Assembly: GCA_902535365.1 (NCBI GenBank)
Contig: CACATF010000001.1
Location: 194,077 to 258,076 of the forward strand
Direction of reading: 5' to 3'
Length of the DNA stretch: 64,000 nucleotides
Source: an uncultured SAR86 cluster bacterium
GTDB taxonomy: Bacteria; Pseudomonadota; Gammaproteobacteria; Magnimaribacterales; TMED112
In this document: positions 8,038 to 16,318 of the stretch, one piece after another
Position numbering within the stretch: the stretch's first letter is position 1
Layout of the letters: every line of letters begins with the position of its first letter
Made by a program: the position numbers and the translations under genes
Notes under the pieces: generated by a model
The model's database searches: none
What the model saw: the letters and a program-made list of their open reading frames with translations, nothing else
What the model was told of the DNA's origin: nothing

Positions 8038-9072
8038 ATGAAAATTGCAATAAATGGCTTCGGCAGAATCGGTAGAAATATCGTTCGTTCTTACTTATCA
8101 AAAGATCAGATTTGGAAAAAATTCAATCAAATTGAGATTGTGGCAATAAATGATTTAGGTTCTCCAGAACACAATGCACATTTATTGAAATATGATTCAG
8201 TTCATGGAAAGCTGGCAAACCAAGTATCATCAACAGATAAATCAATATCCATTGATGGTAATGAGATTGCTTGTTTCAGCGAAAGAGATCCTAGCAACCT
8301 TCCATGGAAAGAGTTAGATGTTGATTTAGTTTTTGAATGCACAGGTTTCTTTGCATCCAAAGACGGATCTCAGAAACATCTTGATGCTGGTGCAAAAAGA
8401 GTATTAATCTCTGCTCCAGCAACAGGTGTTGATAAAACAATTGTTTACGGTGTTAACCACACATCTTTAACTAAAGATGATCTCGTAATTTCAAATGCAT
8501 CATGCACAACTAACTGTTTAGCTCCTCTTGCTAAAGTCATTAACGAAAAGTTTGGCATTACAAATGGTTTAGCTAATACAATACATGCCTATACCAATGA
8601 TCAATCTTTACTTGATGTTTATCATTCAGATTTGCTGAGAGCAAGAGCTGCAGGTGTTTCTATGATTCCAACAAAGACAGGTGCAGCAAGTGCAGTTGGT
8701 CTTGTCCTCCCAGAATTAAATGGGAAATTGGATGGATTAGCTATCAGAGTACCAGTTTCAAATGTATCGCTTCTAGATTTCACCTTCACATCAGAAAAAT
8801 CATTTAGCATTGATGAGCTAAATGAAGCTTTAGAGGCAGCAGCCAACAACGGGCTAAGTGGTGTTTTAGATATCAATAGCATTCCATTAGTAAGTACAGA
8901 TTTCGGTAATGATCCACACTCATCTATTTATGATAAATCTCACACCCGTCAGGTAGGGAATTCAACAAAAATTCTAGCCTGGTATGACAATGAGTGGGGT
9001 TTTTCAAACAGAATGTTAGATGTGGCTTCATATTTAAACCAGAACGTCTCACTTAAATCATTAGCTGCTTAA
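8038..9072 (+). CDS. gap: Glyceraldehyde-3-phosphate dehydrogenase, type I
   Basis: This 344-residue protein is a classical phosphorylating GAPDH of glycolysis/gluconeogenesis. It shows the Rossmann start I-N-G-F-G-R-I-G-R, D39 in I-N-D-L (pointing to NAD preference), the catalytic C156 in S-N-A-S-C-T-T-N-C, H-A-Y-T-N-D-Q and the C-terminal W-Y-D-N-E-W-G-F. The cofactor loop (D-L-G-S-P-E-H-N-A-H-L-L-K-Y-D-S-V-H-G) is slightly longer than in enterobacterial GapA. It stands alone rather than in a tkt-gap-pgk cluster. Epd (erythrose-4-phosphate dehydrogenase) is a less likely alternative. Confidence 0.93.
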   Translation: MKIAINGFGRIGRNIVRSYLSKDQIWKKFNQIEIVAINDLGSPEHNAHLLKYDSVHGKLANQVSSTDKSISIDGNEIACFSERDPSNLPWKELDVDLVFECTGFFASKDGSQKHLDAGAKRVLISAPATGVDKTIVYGVNHTSLTKDDLVISNASCTTNCLAPLAKVINEKFGITNGLANTIHAYTNDQSLLDVYHSDLLRARAAGVSMIPTKTGAASAVGLVLPELNGKLDGLAIRVPVSNVSLLDFTFTSEKSFSIDELNEALEAAANNGLSGVLDINSIPLVSTDFGNDPHSSIYDKSHTRQVGNSTKILAWYDNEWGFSNRMLDVASYLNQNVSLKSLAA

Positions 9073-9110
9073 GTTCTTGAAATAAAGATACTAATACTTA
9101 GATACTCTAA

Positions 9111-9608
9111 ATGAGATTTTTATTAGTATTTTTATTTTCTATGTTCGCATACGCTCAAAATTCTGACAATAACACCTCTTGGTATGTCTACACTGACCAG
9201 GTGATGGGTGGCAAATCAGAATTAAGTGCAAATTTTGAGGAAGGTGTTGTAAAGCTTGATGGTGAAGTCACCACAAAAAATAATGGCGGCTTCGTTAGGT
9301 TAGCGCACAGACCTGACGAAATAAACAAAAATGCCAAGGGCATTAAATTCAAAGCCAAAGGCAACAACGAAGCTTATGAAGTTCACGTCACATTAAAGGG
9401 CATGAAAATGCCACCTTGGTCATATCTAAGCACATCATTTGATGTCAATGATCAGTGGAATGAATACCAAATTCTATTTTCTGACCTCAAGAAAAACGGC
9501 ATGATGGCTGCATCCATGAAGCCTAAAAACATCAGAGAAATAAGCATTGCAGGCTACGGCCGTGATTTCAATGTTGATCTAGAGCTAAAAGATATCGAGC
9601 TATTCTAA
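9111..9608 (+). CDS. Secreted CIA30-family protein
   Basis: This 165-residue protein has a signal peptide (about 1-15, ending A-Y-A) followed by a CIA30-like beta-sandwich: W-x-V-Y-T-D-Q-V-M-G-G-K-S near the start, N-N-G-G-F-V-R-L in the middle, and an I-x-I-A-G-Y-G-R segment near the end. CIA30 was named as a mitochondrial complex I assembly factor. Bacterial exported relatives have no settled function and may bind carbohydrate. It lies 38 nt after the GAPDH gene. Confidence 0.78.
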   Translation: MRFLLVFLFSMFAYAQNSDNNTSWYVYTDQVMGGKSELSANFEEGVVKLDGEVTTKNNGGFVRLAHRPDEINKNAKGIKFKAKGNNEAYEVHVTLKGMKMPPWSYLSTSFDVNDQWNEYQILFSDLKKNGMMAASMKPKNIREISIAGYGRDFNVDLELKDIELF

Positions 9609-9671
9609 AACCAAGATAATTTTTGAACCTTTTTCCATTTTTCTGTTCCTAAATAATAAGGGGGCAGAAAT

Positions 9672-9818
9672 ATGGATAAAAATGAAAGGATGCAAAGGTC
9701 TGAAAGAGCACGCAATAGAAGGCACGAAAACCAACGCATCGTTGAAGAAAGAACTTTAAACTTTTATCAAAAATTAAAAAGAGAAAAAATTAAAAAGAAA
9801 AAGACAAATCCTCATTAA
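9672..9818 (+). CDS. Very small basic hypothetical protein (48 aa)
   Basis: This 48-codon ORF opens with ATG preceded by a purine-rich AAGGGGGC ribosome-binding site about 6 nt upstream, unusually good for this window. The product is strongly charged (Lys/Arg/Glu) with no hydrophobic segment and a lysine-rich tail (K-K-K-K). It could be a small nucleic-acid-binding protein or a chance ORF. It sits in the 229-nt gap between the CIA30 gene and the zinc-locus small protein. No family recognised. Confidence 0.45.
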   Translation: MDKNERMQRSERARNRRHENQRIVEERTLNFYQKLKREKIKKKKTNPH

Positions 9819-9837
9819 ATGAGTAATATCTTTTTAT

Positions 9838-10107
9838 ATGAAAAATCTTAGCAGACTTGTTTTCTTATTATGTCTTTCTTTTTTTGGTCTAACCACGCTT
9901 GATCAATCATCTCATGTTCTTGAAGATCATGGCATAAGTGAGAATATTGAGCACGTTGCATGTGTTCTAGAAAACCCAGAGCCACAAACATTCGAAGTAG
10001 CTGTAAATAATTACGTTTCGTTTGATATTGAGGCTGGTCTACCAGTTTTTTTATACCCCTCTAAAGTTTATAGTTTTAACTCAAGAGCACCTCCAAAAGA
10101 ATCTTAA
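9838..10107 (+). CDS. Small exported or membrane protein upstream of the His-rich receptor
   Basis: This 89-residue protein has an N-terminal hydrophobic segment (about 5-22) and a C-terminal S-R-A-P-P motif. Similar endings (R-A-P-P) occur in small DUF2946-like proteins next to metal-transport genes, but this link is a recollection, not proven. It lies 40 nt before the His-rich TonB-dependent receptor, in the same direction, and is probably part of the same metal-responsive operon. Residue D-H-x-I plus several His and one Cys (A-C-V-L-E) could bind metal. No function assigned. Confidence 0.6.
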   Translation: MKNLSRLVFLLCLSFFGLTTLDQSSHVLEDHGISENIEHVACVLENPEPQTFEVAVNNYVSFDIEAGLPVFLYPSKVYSFNSRAPPKES

Positions 10108-10147
10108 TCCCAAATATTTTAGATTAAGTTTTTTTTAAGGAGGTAAA

Positions 10148-12361
10148 ATGAAAAAACATCATATTTTAATTTTAATACTAAGCATTTCGAGCTTGTCACA
10201 TGCTCAAGATGTTGAAGAAGTTGTAACTTCTGCTCTTGCAGACCCATCGCAAATTGAAAATCCACTTCACTTGGTTAAAAGCGTTGATTTGGAGTCAGAG
10301 CCAACCACTAGTTTAGGCGAAGCTTTAGATAATTTAGCAGGAGTGGGTTCTGCTGACTATGGTGCTGCTATTGGCCAACCAATTATCAGAGGTCTATCTG
10401 GCGCACGAATAAAAGTACTAAATAACGGTTTAGTTGTTAGAGATGTTTCAGGCATTGGTGCTGATCACCCAAATGACATAGATCTTAGCAATGCTACACA
10501 GGTCGAAGTAGTTAGAGGTCCATCTTCATTGCTTTATGCAAATGGAACCATTGGTGGAATTATAAATATTGTCGACAATTCAATTGCAAAAACCGATTTT
10601 GATGGTTTCTCTGGAAGTCTTGGTTATGAAATGCAGGAGGTCAATGATGGCAGTGTTTCAACCTATAACTTTCAGCACAACGTTGCCGGTCTTAACTTTT
10701 ATCTAAGTGGGTTAGATTCCGATTTTGAAAATTACGTAACTCCGAGAGGTTCTGTTATTGAAGACGGGATGAGAACTGATGAAAGTATCGTAATGAATTC
10801 TGATTCAGCTGCTGAAACAGGGAAGTTTGGTGTTTCTAAAACTGGTGATTGGGGCTACATAGGCATGTCATTATCATCTGCTGAACGTGTGCATGGCATA
10901 CCTTTTCATGGCGAAGAACATGGGCATGATGAGCATCATGATGATGATCATGAAACTATGGATGAAGACGAATATGAAGGTGAAGAGCATGATGAGCATG
11001 AAGGTGAAAGAATATTTGCTATGACTGATTCTGATATCTTCACTTTGCAGGGCTCGTTGAACTTAGGGAATGGTTTAGTAAACAAAGTTGATTACTTCTT
11101 AACATCTTCTGATTATTCATTGATGGAGCAACATGCTGAAGAGCATGGTGAAGAGCATCACGACGATGAAGAGCACGAAGGCGAGGATCATGAAGGCGAA
11201 GATCATGATGAGCATGAAGGTCATAGCGAAGAACCAACACTATTCACAAATGATGCAACAGAATTTGGAATGATTTTTGACCTTTCAAATGATAAACGTA
11301 CTCAAAAAATATCCATGAATTTCGCTGAAGAGGAAATGGCAATTGTTGGCGAGGAAGCATTCATGAGACCAACAATGAGCGAAGAATTTACTATTGGTTA
11401 TTTTATGAGCCAAGATATCGGTGCTGCACATCTTGATTTTGGAATCAGATTTGATGACATCACAAGAGATGGTTCTCTTGCTGAAATGCATCATGATGAT
11501 GATCATGAAACCATGGATGAAGACGATCATGAGGGTGAAGTAGAAATTGAAAATTATAGTTTCAATTACTCAACAACAAACTATTCTTTACAAGTTTCCC
11601 AGGGCTTAACAGATAACTTATCTGTTGTATTAAGCGCTACTAGTGCTGAAAGAGCTCCAGGAGCACAAGAATTATTCATGAATGGTCCGCATTTAGCTAC
11701 AAGACGATTTGAAGTTGGAAATGTAAATCTTAATCCAGAAAAATCTAATAACTTAGATATGACATTGAATTATGAAGCTGGCAATGTCTTTGCTAAATTC
11801 ACGTCTTATACCAATAATGTGGATGATTACATCTACTTGATGGATGAGACAGAGGAAGACCATGAAGAACATGAAGAAGAGCATAATCATGGTGGGCTTA
11901 CATTAGCAGAGTATCTGCAAAATGATGCTAAGTTCACTGGTTATGAATTTGAATTAGGTAATAGCTTTCAATTAGAGAATGGCACACTTACTGCTACTGT
12001 CGGCTTAGATGCTGTTGAAGGTAAGTTTAAAGATTCAAAAATGTTTGTGCCTCGCATGATGCCAAAACGAAGATTTATGAGTCTTGATTATGTTTCAGGT
12101 GATTACTCTGCTGGAATTTCCTATAAAGAAGTCCAACCTCAAGATAATGTAGCAGAAGGTGAAACTGGAACTGATGGGTATAGAATGCTAGATCTTGATG
12201 CCTCTAAATCTTATGACTTAGGCGATGGCGTAACATTCAGATCATCTATATTCATTAAAAACCTGCTTGATGAAACAGCTAGAAACCATACTTCATTTGT
12301 AAAAAATGAGGTTCCACTAGCTGGCAGAAATGTTGGTTTCAAATTTAGAATTACTTTCTAA
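10148..12361 (+). CDS. Histidine/acid-rich TonB-dependent receptor, probable zinc transporter (ZnuD-like)
   Basis: This 737-residue receptor has a signal peptide (about 1-19), a plug with R-G-L-S-G-A-R-I-K-V-L and V-E-V-V-R-G-P-S-S-L-L-Y, and a barrel ending R-I-T-F. Four extracellular-loop inserts are extremely rich in His, Asp and Glu (around residues 258-285, 325-363, 447-463, 574-585). Such loops are the hallmark of the zinc receptor ZnuD and relatives. The gene has the strongest Shine-Dalgarno in the region (AAGGAGG). A MerC-like gene follows. Zinc is the best guess; copper, nickel or heme cannot be excluded. No Zur box was recognised upstream. Confidence 0.88.
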   Translation: MKKHHILILILSISSLSHAQDVEEVVTSALADPSQIENPLHLVKSVDLESEPTTSLGEALDNLAGVGSADYGAAIGQPIIRGLSGARIKVLNNGLVVRDVSGIGADHPNDIDLSNATQVEVVRGPSSLLYANGTIGGIINIVDNSIAKTDFDGFSGSLGYEMQEVNDGSVSTYNFQHNVAGLNFYLSGLDSDFENYVTPRGSVIEDGMRTDESIVMNSDSAAETGKFGVSKTGDWGYIGMSLSSAERVHGIPFHGEEHGHDEHHDDDHETMDEDEYEGEEHDEHEGERIFAMTDSDIFTLQGSLNLGNGLVNKVDYFLTSSDYSLMEQHAEEHGEEHHDDEEHEGEDHEGEDHDEHEGHSEEPTLFTNDATEFGMIFDLSNDKRTQKISMNFAEEEMAIVGEEAFMRPTMSEEFTIGYFMSQDIGAAHLDFGIRFDDITRDGSLAEMHHDDDHETMDEDDHEGEVEIENYSFNYSTTNYSLQVSQGLTDNLSVVLSATSAERAPGAQELFMNGPHLATRRFEVGNVNLNPEKSNNLDMTLNYEAGNVFAKFTSYTNNVDDYIYLMDETEEDHEEHEEEHNHGGLTLAEYLQNDAKFTGYEFELGNSFQLENGTLTATVGLDAVEGKFKDSKMFVPRMMPKRRFMSLDYVSGDYSAGISYKEVQPQDNVAEGETGTDGYRMLDLDASKSYDLGDGVTFRSSIFIKNLLDETARNHTSFVKNEVPLAGRNVGFKFRITF
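10933..10971 (+). repeat. 39-bp in-gene direct repeat, copy 1 (copy 2 at 11488-11526)
   Basis: The 39 bp at 10933-10971 recur at 11488-11526 with one synonymous T/C change. Both encode the His/Asp/Glu-rich H-H-D-D-D-H-E-T-M-D-E-D block in two different loops of the same receptor, 185 codons apart. This is an internal duplication of a metal-binding module, not a CRISPR or mobile element. Confidence 0.85.
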
Positions 12362-12373
12362 TTCTTAGTCGAT

Positions 12374-12410
12374 CTAACTAGGGTCTTTGCACCTCGCTGG
12401 CCCTAGTTAG
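12374..12410. other. Strong intergenic hairpin without a T-tract
   Basis: A 37-nt inverted repeat with 12-bp arms (CTAACTAGGGTC and GGCCCTAGTTAG, one T-G wobble) around a 13-nt loop, starting 12 nt after the zinc-receptor stop. No T-run follows, so it may be an mRNA 3'-end stabiliser or processing structure, an imperfect terminator, or an operator for the MerC-like gene at 12462. Confidence 0.55.
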
Positions 12411-12461
12411 GTGTTTACAAGCGCATAAAGATAAAGCAAAATTCAAGCTTAAACTTTTCAT

Positions 12462-12878
12462 ATGTATAACGATCAATATAAGTCTGACAAAATAGCAGCC
12501 TCAATGTCGCTGATTTGTGTGTTGCATTGCTTATTTGTGCCTTCTTTCTTTATTGCAGTTTCAAGCACTTCTGCTTTAACTATCGATAATGAGATCATTC
12601 ATTACTTACTATTAATTGTTACTCTTCCTGTGAGCTTTCATGCCCTACACCTTGGTTTAAAAAACCATAAGAAAAAAGGAGTTTTCGCCCTTGGCATTGC
12701 TGGGCTAGTGCTCTTTGTTTTGGCTGTGTTATTCGGCGAGGCTTACGCTGGTGAAACAGGAGAGCAGGTTGTCACTGTAATAGCCTCATTGCTAGTGATC
12801 TATGCGCACTATCAAAACTTCCAAATTTGTCGAAAGCTTGAGTGCTCATCATGCCATAGTTCTGTTGCAGAAAAGTAG
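12462..12878 (+). CDS. MerC-domain membrane protein
   Basis: This 138-residue protein has four hydrophobic helices. The first carries paired cysteines (C-V-L-H-C), the MerC signature, and the C-terminus adds a cysteine-rich tail (C-R-K-L-E-C-S-S-C-H). MerC of mercury operons carries Hg(II), but MerC-domain proteins also occur beside zinc receptors in bacteria without mer genes. No merA, merR or merP is seen here. Position 100 nt after the His-rich receptor suggests inner-membrane handling of the same metal. Start chosen at the first ATG; no good ribosome-binding site. Confidence 0.75.
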   Translation: MYNDQYKSDKIAASMSLICVLHCLFVPSFFIAVSSTSALTIDNEIIHYLLLIVTLPVSFHALHLGLKNHKKKGVFALGIAGLVLFVLAVLFGEAYAGETGEQVVTVIASLLVIYAHYQNFQICRKLECSSCHSSVAEK

Positions 12879-12914
12879 CAGTTAATAAAAACAAATTAAT
12901 TTATAATATAGATA

Positions 12915-13733
12915 ATGAAAACTAATGCCTTTGTTCTGATTTTTATTTCCTTGCTCGCATTACCTGAAACAAAAGGACATCAAGGATTAATGGCAACTTT
13001 ATTTGTTCAAAAATCTGCCGAGTTTTACAGCAATTCTATTGGCATTTATAACTCTGCTATGGAAAAACTACCAGCACTTGTAGAGGATAAAAATTATACA
13101 GCTGCCCTTGAACAAAATTCAGGGTTTTCTGGGAAACCACCTGCTGTAATTTTAGATATTGATCAGACTGTATTAGATAACATAGCCTATCAAGCTCGTT
13201 TAATTGAAAATGGAAGATATTATCCTGATGGTTGGGATGCTTGGTGTATGGAAGAAAAAGCTTATTACATTCCTGGGGTAGAGCAGTTTCTTGCTCTTGC
13301 AACTAGCCTAGGTGTAGAAGTGTTCTTTGTTACTAATCGCACAGCAAACCTTGAAGAAGCAACAAGGAACAATTTAGAAAAACTGGGATTCTCATTTTCA
13401 ACAAAACTAGATCAGCTTCTTATGAAAGGCGAGAAGCCAGAATGGACTTCCGATAAAACATCAAGACGTCAACTTATTGCTGATGATTATCGCATTGTCA
13501 TGATGATTGGCGATAATTTTGGTGATTTTGTTAGCTTAGATGTAAATAGGTCATCAACAGAGCAAAGAAATGATGCAGCTAAAGCATACAATGAAATGTG
13601 GGGACACAGCTGGTTTATGCTTGCAAACCCAACTTATGGTGATTGGGAAAGTGCTTTCATTAATTTTGATTATGGCATTCCAAGATCAAAACAGCTTGAG
13701 ATGAAGCTAGATGTCTTAGATCAGCAAAGATGA
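12915..13733 (+). CDS. Secreted HAD-family acid phosphatase / 5'-nucleotidase (e(P4)-like)
   Basis: This 272-residue protein has an N-terminal signal-like segment (about 1-21) without an obvious lipobox. The HAD motifs are clear: D81-I-D83-Q-T (nucleophile loop), F-F-V-T-N-R-T, and a late I-G-D-N-F-G-D-F. The family (class C acid phosphatases, including Haemophilus e(P4)) removes phosphate from nucleoside monophosphates in the periplasm. The stop overlaps the alkaline phosphatase start by 4 nt, so the two phosphatases form one operon. A TATAAT hexamer lies 7 nt before the ATG. Confidence 0.88.
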   Translation: MKTNAFVLIFISLLALPETKGHQGLMATLFVQKSAEFYSNSIGIYNSAMEKLPALVEDKNYTAALEQNSGFSGKPPAVILDIDQTVLDNIAYQARLIENGRYYPDGWDAWCMEEKAYYIPGVEQFLALATSLGVEVFFVTNRTANLEEATRNNLEKLGFSFSTKLDQLLMKGEKPEWTSDKTSRRQLIADDYRIVMMIGDNFGDFVSLDVNRSSTEQRNDAAKAYNEMWGHSWFMLANPTYGDWESAFINFDYGIPRSKQLEMKLDVLDQQR

Positions 13734-14980
13734 AGTTTCTGAAATATTTTTTTGTAGCACTATTGTCGATCGTAGTCACTTTAATCGCAGTTAATCAATA
13801 TGTACCGGTTCTTATAGATGTGCCAAAAAAAGATAGACTGCTTGTCGATTTTAATTTTGGAAAGGAAATCACCAATAAAGAACTTATCCCTGTAGAAAGA
13901 AAAGCTAAAAATATAATACTTCTAATTGGTGATGGAATGGGAAGCAATCAAATTGTTGCCTATAAGATAGCCAAAGAAGGGCCAAATGCCATAACTGCTT
14001 TTGATATGTTTCCTGTATCAGGGCTTGTTAAGACGCATGCTTATAATACAGTAGTAACTGACTCAGCATCATCTGCTACAGCTTACAGCTCTGGCACAAA
14101 AACAATCAATCGATATGTGGGAGTGGATCATGAAAAAAATCCTGTTACCAATATTACAGAATTGCTTCATAAAAAAGCTTATGTAAACAGCATAATTGCA
14201 ACATCTGAAATCACTCATGCAACGCCAGCCGCTTTTGCTGTACACACAGAATCTAGGTACAACACAGACGCTATTGCCGAGCAAATATTTTATTCAAATA
14301 ATTATTTTGTATTGGGCGGTGGATCTGATTTCTTTAAACCAAAAGAAGATGGTGGTTTAAGAGAGGATGGAAAAGATTATTTGAGCAAAATTAAAACAGA
14401 CGCAATCCTTTTAGAAACAAAGAATGATTTAGTTAACCATAGGTTTAAAAAAGGTAAGAAAATTTTTGGGCTATTCAATAAAGAGGAACTTATTAGAGAA
14501 GCACATGAACCTTCACTTAAAGAAATGCTTGATTTTGCTTTAGTTAATTCAAACTCAATGCTTGAGCAGGGGTGCAAAGGATTTTTCATTATGGCAGAGG
14601 GTTCACAGATTGATTGGGAAGGTCATGATAATGATTTCTATGGACAATACGATGAAATAGAGGAATTTGAGAATGCGATTAAAAGTGCATTAGCTTTTGC
14701 AAAGAATAGACAAGATACTCTCGTTCTGGTGACGGCAGATCATGAAACAGGAGGCCTGCTGATTGAAAAAGATACTCTCAGATATAAAGAAACCAATCAG
14801 ATGAAAGTTTCGTGGAATACTGCAATTGGTAAGGGTGATCATACAGGCGCAATGGTACCAATCTTCGCATATGGCCCTGGCTCAGTAAACTTCACGGGGA
14901 TTCTAGACAATACAGATATATTCTTTGCTATGCAGGAAGCTATAGGTATTAATGATCTGCCTGAAGGTATATGCTACTAG
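13730..14980 (+). CDS. phoA: Alkaline phosphatase, PhoA family, membrane-anchored
   Basis: This 416-residue protein has an uncleaved-looking N-terminal anchor (about 5-29). It shows the alkaline phosphatase motifs: I-G-D68-G-M-G metal site, T-D111-S112-A with the serine nucleophile, H-T-E-S-R-Y, E-G-S-Q-I-D-W-E-G-H and T-A-D-H-E-T-G-G. It should release phosphate from organic phosphoesters in the periplasm using zinc and magnesium. It is co-transcribed with the upstream acid phosphatase (4-nt overlap) and is followed 36 nt later by a nucleotide-transporter-like gene. No Pho box was recognised. Confidence 0.93.
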   Translation: MKFLKYFFVALLSIVVTLIAVNQYVPVLIDVPKKDRLLVDFNFGKEITNKELIPVERKAKNIILLIGDGMGSNQIVAYKIAKEGPNAITAFDMFPVSGLVKTHAYNTVVTDSASSATAYSSGTKTINRYVGVDHEKNPVTNITELLHKKAYVNSIIATSEITHATPAAFAVHTESRYNTDAIAEQIFYSNNYFVLGGGSDFFKPKEDGGLREDGKDYLSKIKTDAILLETKNDLVNHRFKKGKKIFGLFNKEELIREAHEPSLKEMLDFALVNSNSMLEQGCKGFFIMAEGSQIDWEGHDNDFYGQYDEIEEFENAIKSALAFAKNRQDTLVLVTADHETGGLLIEKDTLRYKETNQMKVSWNTAIGKGDHTGAMVPIFAYGPGSVNFTGILDNTDIFFAMQEAIGINDLPEGICY

Positions 14981-15016
14981 CTTGGCATTTAGGCTAATCT
15001 AGTATAAATTTCAGTT

Positions 15017-16258
15017 GTGGTTGCAATGAGAGGACAAAACAAAAACGCTTTATTTTCTGGCCTTTTTTTCTTCATGGTTCTCTTCTCTCTTTTTGTGATG
15101 AGACCTTTTAGAAGTGCGGTAGCTGCTCAAATTGGGACTGCTGACTTAACCTTTTTTCTTTTTCTTGTCGTTCTAGTGATGTTATTTGCTAATTTCATAT
15201 ACTCAGCTGTTGTATCAAGAATCAAAGAATCTCGACTCGTTTTGTACATTTATGGGTTCTTTATCCTGAACTTAGTTGTCTTTGCTTATTTAAATTTTTA
15301 CTACGAAAGTAACTATGCCCTTGGAGCAACATTTTACGTTTGGTACAACATATTCAACTTCTTCGTTGTTTCTATCTTCTGGGCAAAAATAGTTAACTGT
15401 TTTGACAGAACAGAAGGCAACAAATTTTTTGGAGTCATAAGTGCCTTTGGATCTGCTGGCGCATTTGTTGGTTCACGAACGGTTGCATCATATTTAACCG
15501 ATGCTCCAGTTACGGCTATCAGCATCTCGTTAGTTGCATTGATGTTGGCAATTTTTTTCTCATCAAAATTAAAGCCTACCAATACCGCCAAGATTGAAAA
15601 GAAAGAGATTTCTATAGATTTAGTGGATCAAATTAATCAGGTTAAAAATAATCCATTGGTTCAAAAGTTACTAACCTATGCTTTTATTTGGACATGTTGC
15701 TCAACCGCCCTGTATTTCTTTAGTCTCGAGATCATAAATAAATACACAAACGACATTGTCGAGCAACGCGCAATATTTGCTGATGCCGACAGTTTGGTAA
15801 CACCAATAACTTTCTTTTCTCAGATCTTAATTACACGTTTCTTATTGGAAAGTAGATTTTTTGGCTTGAAGTTTGTGCTTGGTATCTATGGCGTTCTGTT
15901 CATGATTGCCTACTTAATGATGGCTGGCCACTTTGCAGATTTCCTCTTCACGGGAACTGGTGTTCTTTTATTCTTAATCATCTCTGCTTTAATGCGACCG
16001 TTTGAATATGCAATCAATAAACCAGCACGAGAGACAGTTTATACCACCCTAAAAAAATCGGAAAAATATAGATCAACAGTTTTCATTGATACATTCATTA
16101 ACCGTTTTGGTGATGCTTCTGGAGGTTTGTTGTTTAATATTCTCTTAACCCTGGGGCTCACTTTAGCTGTGGCGCCGCTGGCAATTTTGCCTTTAGCTTT
16201 GGTTCTTTCAGGCTTTGGTATGAATATTTCGAAAAGTGTCAAAGATGTTAAATCTTAG
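15017..16258 (+). CDS. ADP/ATP-translocase-family (NTP/NDP exchange-like) membrane transporter
   Basis: This protein of about 413 residues has 10-12 hydrophobic helices and resembles the bacterial/plastid nucleotide transporter superfamily: R-P-F-R-S-A at the first helix, F-F-G-V-I-S-A-F-G-S-A-G-A-F-V-G-S in the middle, and R-P-F-E-Y-A-I-N-K-P-A-R-E-T-V-Y plus F-I-N-R-F-G-D-A-S-G-G near the end. The true NTT energy parasites import ATP; free-living relatives have unknown substrates. Neighbouring phosphatases suggest a nucleotide or phosphate link (inference). The start is GTG at 15017 or ATG at 15026; neither has a Shine-Dalgarno. Confidence 0.8.
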   Translation: MVAMRGQNKNALFSGLFFFMVLFSLFVMRPFRSAVAAQIGTADLTFFLFLVVLVMLFANFIYSAVVSRIKESRLVLYIYGFFILNLVVFAYLNFYYESNYALGATFYVWYNIFNFFVVSIFWAKIVNCFDRTEGNKFFGVISAFGSAGAFVGSRTVASYLTDAPVTAISISLVALMLAIFFSSKLKPTNTAKIEKKEISIDLVDQINQVKNNPLVQKLLTYAFIWTCCSTALYFFSLEIINKYTNDIVEQRAIFADADSLVTPITFFSQILITRFLLESRFFGLKFVLGIYGVLFMIAYLMMAGHFADFLFTGTGVLLFLIISALMRPFEYAINKPARETVYTTLKKSEKYRSTVFIDTFINRFGDASGGLLFNILLTLGLTLAVAPLAILPLALVLSGFGMNISKSVKDVKS

Positions 16259-16277
16259 AAATTCTTTAAATTACTAG

Positions 16278-16305
16278 TTGAATATTTTTTTTTCGCACAT
16301 AAAAT
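16278..16305 (+). promoter_or_regulatory. Candidate promoter for the dksA-like gene
   Basis: TTGAAT (16278-16283) and TAAAAT (16300-16305) are separated by 16 nt. Transcription would begin about 7 nt before the ATG at 16319, giving a very short leader. Prediction by eye in AT-rich DNA. Confidence 0.35.
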
Positions 16306-16318
16306 ATTTCCTTTCACT

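Noticed and set aside
9819-10147. Zur or Fur operator upstream of the zinc-locus genes
   Set aside because: No palindrome close to the known consensus was found by eye; metal regulation is left as inference.
10915-11530. Repeated CATGATGAT-type units as a possible CRISPR or satellite
   Set aside because: They stay in frame inside the receptor and encode His/Asp/Glu loops; spacing and unit length are irregular.
12879-12914. Pho box upstream of the phosphatase pair
   Set aside because: No CTGTCAT-like direct repeat is visible in this short gap.
10041-13000. Mercury-resistance operon suggested by the MerC-like gene
   Set aside because: No merR, merT, merP or merA nearby, and the His-rich receptor fits zinc better.
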